Positions 32,489 through 34,027 of a stretch of DNA of 34,027 bases are shown here, in pieces. Made by a program: the position numbers and the translations under genes. Below the pieces are notes generated by a model that was given only the letters and a program-made list of their open reading frames with translations, had not been told where the DNA came from and did no database searches. This DNA is from a virus: IMG/VR virus record IMGVR_UViG_3300044620_001538, positions 1-34,027 of that record, one strand, 5' to 3'. Every line of letters starts with the position of its first letter. Within the stretch, counting starts at the first letter, position 1.

Positions 32489-32629
32489 CTACTTACCAGT
32501 TTTTAAATGTTCGTGATACATCTTTAGACAAAAGTTCTCAAATGTAATACTATCATCGTGAACTTGAGTTACGTATATCTCGTATAGACCTTCATAGTTG
32601 TCGGTCATATATTTCATAAATTCTTCCAT
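32489..32629 (-). CDS. Small acidic hypothetical protein of leftward operon
   Basis: This 46-residue protein (start MEEFMKYMTDNYEGLYEIYV) is read leftward. Its ATG overlaps the stop of the gene before it in a TAATG arrangement, and it ends just before the operon terminator, which strongly suggests it is translated. It is acidic, helical and of unknown family. Confidence 0.6.
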   Translation of the reverse strand: MEEFMKYMTDNYEGLYEIYVTQVHDDSITFENFCLKMYHEHLKTGK

Positions 32630-32850
32630 TATTCTTGTTCTTGAAATAAAGATATTATGTGTTCATCAATCTTTGATAATCTTTCACCCATTTCTTTGGA
32701 ATAACCATTTTCACAATAATCGGTTAATACGTTGGTAATTCCCACTATCTCCTTCATTTTCAAAGGAGTACCAATTAATCTACAATACTCTACTACTAGT
32801 TTCAAGGTTGATTGTCTAACAATGCTAGACTGTGTGTTGTTGTTTGCCAT
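32629..32850 (-). CDS. Small hypothetical protein of leftward operon
   Basis: This 73-residue helical protein begins MANNNTQSSIVRQSTLKLVV and contains MKEIVGITNVLTDYCENGYS. I do not recognise a function. The gene is the middle member of the leftward three-gene operon, translationally coupled to the last gene. Its start is preceded by an A-rich leader (on the minus strand ACAATTAAACAAAATAAAAG) typical of well-translated genes in this window. Confidence 0.7.
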   Translation of the reverse strand: MANNNTQSSIVRQSTLKLVVEYCRLIGTPLKMKEIVGITNVLTDYCENGYSKEMGERLSKIDEHIISLFQEQE

Positions 32851-32857
32851 CTTTTAT

Positions 32858-32871
32858 TTTGTTTAATTGTT
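32858..32871. repeat. 14-bp repeat before leftward gene 2
   Basis: TTTGTTTAATTGTT is identical to 33311-33324. Each copy lies just upstream (on the minus strand) of a leftward start codon, so it may be a translation leader or a regulator site. Here it also overlaps the end of the first leftward gene. Confidence 0.6.
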
Positions 32872-33303
32872 AAATAAATTATCATAATGTGCCATCTTAG
32901 ATATAAATTCATCAGACATTCCCTCCATATCTAATGTAATTTTACCATCAATATCAATAAATTTCATTTCCACACAAATTTTTTTTGGAATTGTAATTGG
33001 ATTAATTGGTGGATTTTCATTAACTTGATAAATAACATTGTATGCACCCTTATCACTTCTAATCTTTTCACCAGTGTGTGTTAAATATCCTTGTGCTACC
33101 AATGTACTTAATGCCCTGCTAGCCACTGCATCTAACATCCTTTCACCGAAGAATTGTTCATAAAGTTCAATTAGTTTCCATCTCCATAGAGTTTTAACCT
33201 CCTTTGCTAACTCATATACTTTCATATTTTGAGAGTTGCATTTTTCCATACGTAGACGAAGTTCCTCGCCATTAATCTCTGTTGTATTGTAATAAATTGC
33301 CAT
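32863..33303 (-). CDS. Winged-helix-like regulatory protein, leftward operon
   Basis: This 146-residue protein contains ASRALSTLVAQGYLTHTGEK followed by RSDKGAYNVIYQV (about residues 63-98). That is a recognition helix plus wing pattern seen in winged-helix DNA-binding proteins. The N-terminal helices (MKVYELAKEVKTLWRWKLIELY) would complete the fold, and the C-terminal ~45 residues are acidic. It leads the only leftward operon in the window and is thus a candidate regulator or replication accessory protein. The promoter is a TATATTTG element at 33328-33335. A direct target is not evident. Confidence 0.65.
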   Translation of the reverse strand: MAIYYNTTEINGEELRLRMEKCNSQNMKVYELAKEVKTLWRWKLIELYEQFFGERMLDAVASRALSTLVAQGYLTHTGEKIRSDKGAYNVIYQVNENPPINPITIPKKICVEMKFIDIDGKITLDMEGMSDEFISKMAHYDNLFNN

Positions 33304-33310
33304 ATCTGTA

Positions 33311-33324
33311 TTTGTTTAATTGTT
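33311..33324. repeat. 14-bp repeat before leftward gene 1
   Basis: This is an identical copy of the 32858-32871 repeat, located between the -7 promoter element and the ATG of the winged-helix gene, within its 5' leader. Confidence 0.6.
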
Positions 33325-33327
33325 TTA

Positions 33328-33335
33328 CAAATATA
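33328..33335 (-). promoter_or_regulatory. Promoter of the leftward operon
   Basis: On the minus strand this reads TATATTTG, an exact TAnnTTTG Bacteroidota -7 element, 24 bases before the ATG at 33303. A clear -33 TTTG is missing; the region upstream is T-rich. Confidence 0.6.
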
Positions 33336-33339
33336 AATA

Positions 33340-33659
33340 CTTTAATTTAGAAAAAAAAATATTTGACGAGATTTTTATCTTTTGGGAAAAATGTGTATAA
33401 TTATAAATGTAGGTCATCTGACAGAAAAAGGATGACTATCGCCCCGAGGGTAGCCAGATAGAATTGTTAGTAATTATTCCAATCATCAGTACGGGTCTTA
33501 CAGGTGGATAAAACTCAAATAGAGATAATAGACATACCTGCTACAAAAAAGGTCATCAATTCGTAACTTAAATATGGGGCAATTGTTGAGGGTCACAAAT
33601 TCAACATAGACTGGTTTAAGGAAGTTTGGTGGGTGTGGAGAAAAAACAGGGAGGACGAA
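33340..33659. other. Unexplained divergent intergenic region, possible structured RNA or origin
   Basis: About 320 bases hold no convincing gene. GC content is higher (around 40% in 33421-33660) than the ~30% of nearby coding DNA. GTCATC (33413-33418) pairs with GATGAC (33431-33436), and CTATC (33436-33440) with GATAG (33457-33461). AGGTCATC recurs at 33550-33557 and could compete for GATGAC. GGGGCAATT (33576 on) can pair with AATTGTGCCC near 33658-33667 with a small bulge. Short frames in all three + frames look protein-like but are interrupted. It may be a structured RNA, a replication origin or a decayed gene. Confidence 0.35.
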
Positions 33660-33690
33660 TTGTGCCCAATCAACAAAAGTACTATATTTG
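33660..33690 (+). promoter_or_regulatory. Bacteroidota-type promoter of the next rightward operon
   Basis: TTG (33660-33662) is followed after 20 bases by TATATTTG (33683-33690), an exact TAnnTTTG -7 element with consensus spacing. Predicted transcription start is near 33697, giving an A/T-only leader of about 11 bases before the ATG at 33708. Confidence 0.75.
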
Positions 33691-33707
33691 TAAAAAAATA
33701 TATATAA

Positions 33708-33938
33708 ATGAAAAGACAACATACACAGCACACAAAAAAGTTTATAAATGAACTTAATTCCGTTACCAGTATTAAACCATTTACTCCATTTAGAATTTCA
33801 GATGAAATATGGCTAGTTGGAAAATATAAAGGTATTAAACTAGATAATATTCCAAAATCTTATATTGGATGGGTATTGAATAATTTTAATTTAACTAGTA
33901 CAGCATTATCAATATTAAAAACAAAATATGGAAAATAA
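33708..33938 (+). CDS. Small DUF3820 / exonuclease X C-terminal-like protein
   Basis: This 76-residue protein has WLVGKYKGIKLDNIPKSYI followed by GWVLNNFNL (about 35-63). It is like the short DUF3820 domain found alone in phages and at the end of exodeoxyribonuclease X-type proteins (pattern GKYKGxxLxxIPxxYLxWLL). The function of the stand-alone form is not established; a nucleic-acid role is often assumed. It is the first gene after a strong promoter and overlaps the next by 11 bases. It likely starts the early or replication operon. Confidence 0.7.
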   Translation: MKRQHTQHTKKFINELNSVTSIKPFTPFRISDEIWLVGKYKGIKLDNIPKSYIGWVLNNFNLTSTALSILKTKYGK

Positions 33939-34027
33939 TCTATTAAAAACTGGCAACTGGTACTGGAGAACAGGTGAAATATCATTGAAAGATTATTATA
34001 CTTTACCTAGTGCATCTAGAAAGCAGC
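33928..34027 (+). CDS. Partial gene running off the right edge
   Basis: A frame opens at ATG 33928 (MENNLLKTGNWYWRTGEISL) and stays open to the end of the window, giving 33 residues so far. It overlaps the DUF3820-like gene by 11 bases. Too little is present to assign a function. Confidence 0.5.
   Translation, partial: MENNLLKTGNWYWRTGEISLKDYYTLPSASRKQ

Noticed and set aside
33412-33690. Diversity-generating retroelement template repeat
   Set aside because: I found no matching variable repeat in the adhesin genes and no reverse transcriptase in the window.
33340-33700. tmRNA, RNase P RNA or SRP RNA
   Set aside because: None of the conserved signatures I know for these RNAs is present.
33498-33731. 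Minus-strand frame of 77 codons in the divergent region
   Set aside because: Composition (many Phe, Tyr, Leu) looks like the reverse of AT-rich DNA, it overlaps the rightward promoter and start of the next gene, and no leader or family match is seen.

Overview
The window reads as the structural half of a tailed dsDNA phage genome, most likely a siphovirus infecting a member of the Bacteroidota. The phage call rests on a recognisable large terminase, portal, HK97-type major capsid protein, capsid protease, scaffold-like protein, tape measure protein and a long series of tail and fibre genes. The host call is inference. The DNA is AT-rich, start codons follow A/T-rich leaders instead of Shine-Dalgarno sequences, and the two clearest promoters carry the Bacteroidota -7 element TAnnTTTG. 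The 945-residue tape measure implies a long tail, very roughly 140 nm by the usual 1.5 angstrom per residue rule. I see no integrase, repressor/Cro pair, DNA polymerase, tRNA or CRISPR array, so lifestyle cannot be judged here.

Layout, left to right. 1-3230: a terminator, then small regulatory genes (a double zinc-ribbon/HTH protein, a sigma-like factor), an FkbM-type methyltransferase, small unknowns and a small-terminase candidate. 3272-5411: large terminase, then a tail-chaperone-like gene whose two reading frames are joined at a T9 slippery run (candidate -1 frameshift). 5443-13506: a protein made of two copies of one domain, a 1326-residue repetitive fibre, and two LamG-type adhesin genes each followed by a copy of the same small gene. 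13506-24496: neck and tail genes, a 1586-residue tail-tip protein ending in a six-Asp-box beta-propeller, a Pro-Thr-linker protein and the tape measure. 24498-32258: a tiny basic protein, a multidomain head protein with a HAD-like phosphatase domain next to an XkdF-like protease domain, scaffold, major capsid protein, tail-tube candidate, portal, connector, a membrane/coiled-coil protein and a Cys-rich protein. 32259-34027: convergent terminators, a three-gene leftward operon led by a winged-helix-like protein, a 400-base non-coding divergent region, and the start of a new rightward operon with an excellent Bacteroidota promoter.

The genes from 97 to 32258 all run rightward with tiny gaps or overlaps and form a virion-building module. 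Terminase and portal package DNA, protease and scaffold mature the capsid, neck proteins join head to tail, and several surface adhesins provide host binding. Terminators after the capsid and tail-tube genes, and a short AT-rich motif at the first gene after several gaps, suggest internal transcription units. The least explained pieces are the T9 frameshift, the HAD domain in the head protein, the duplicated LamG/small-gene pairs, and the region at 33340-33660.
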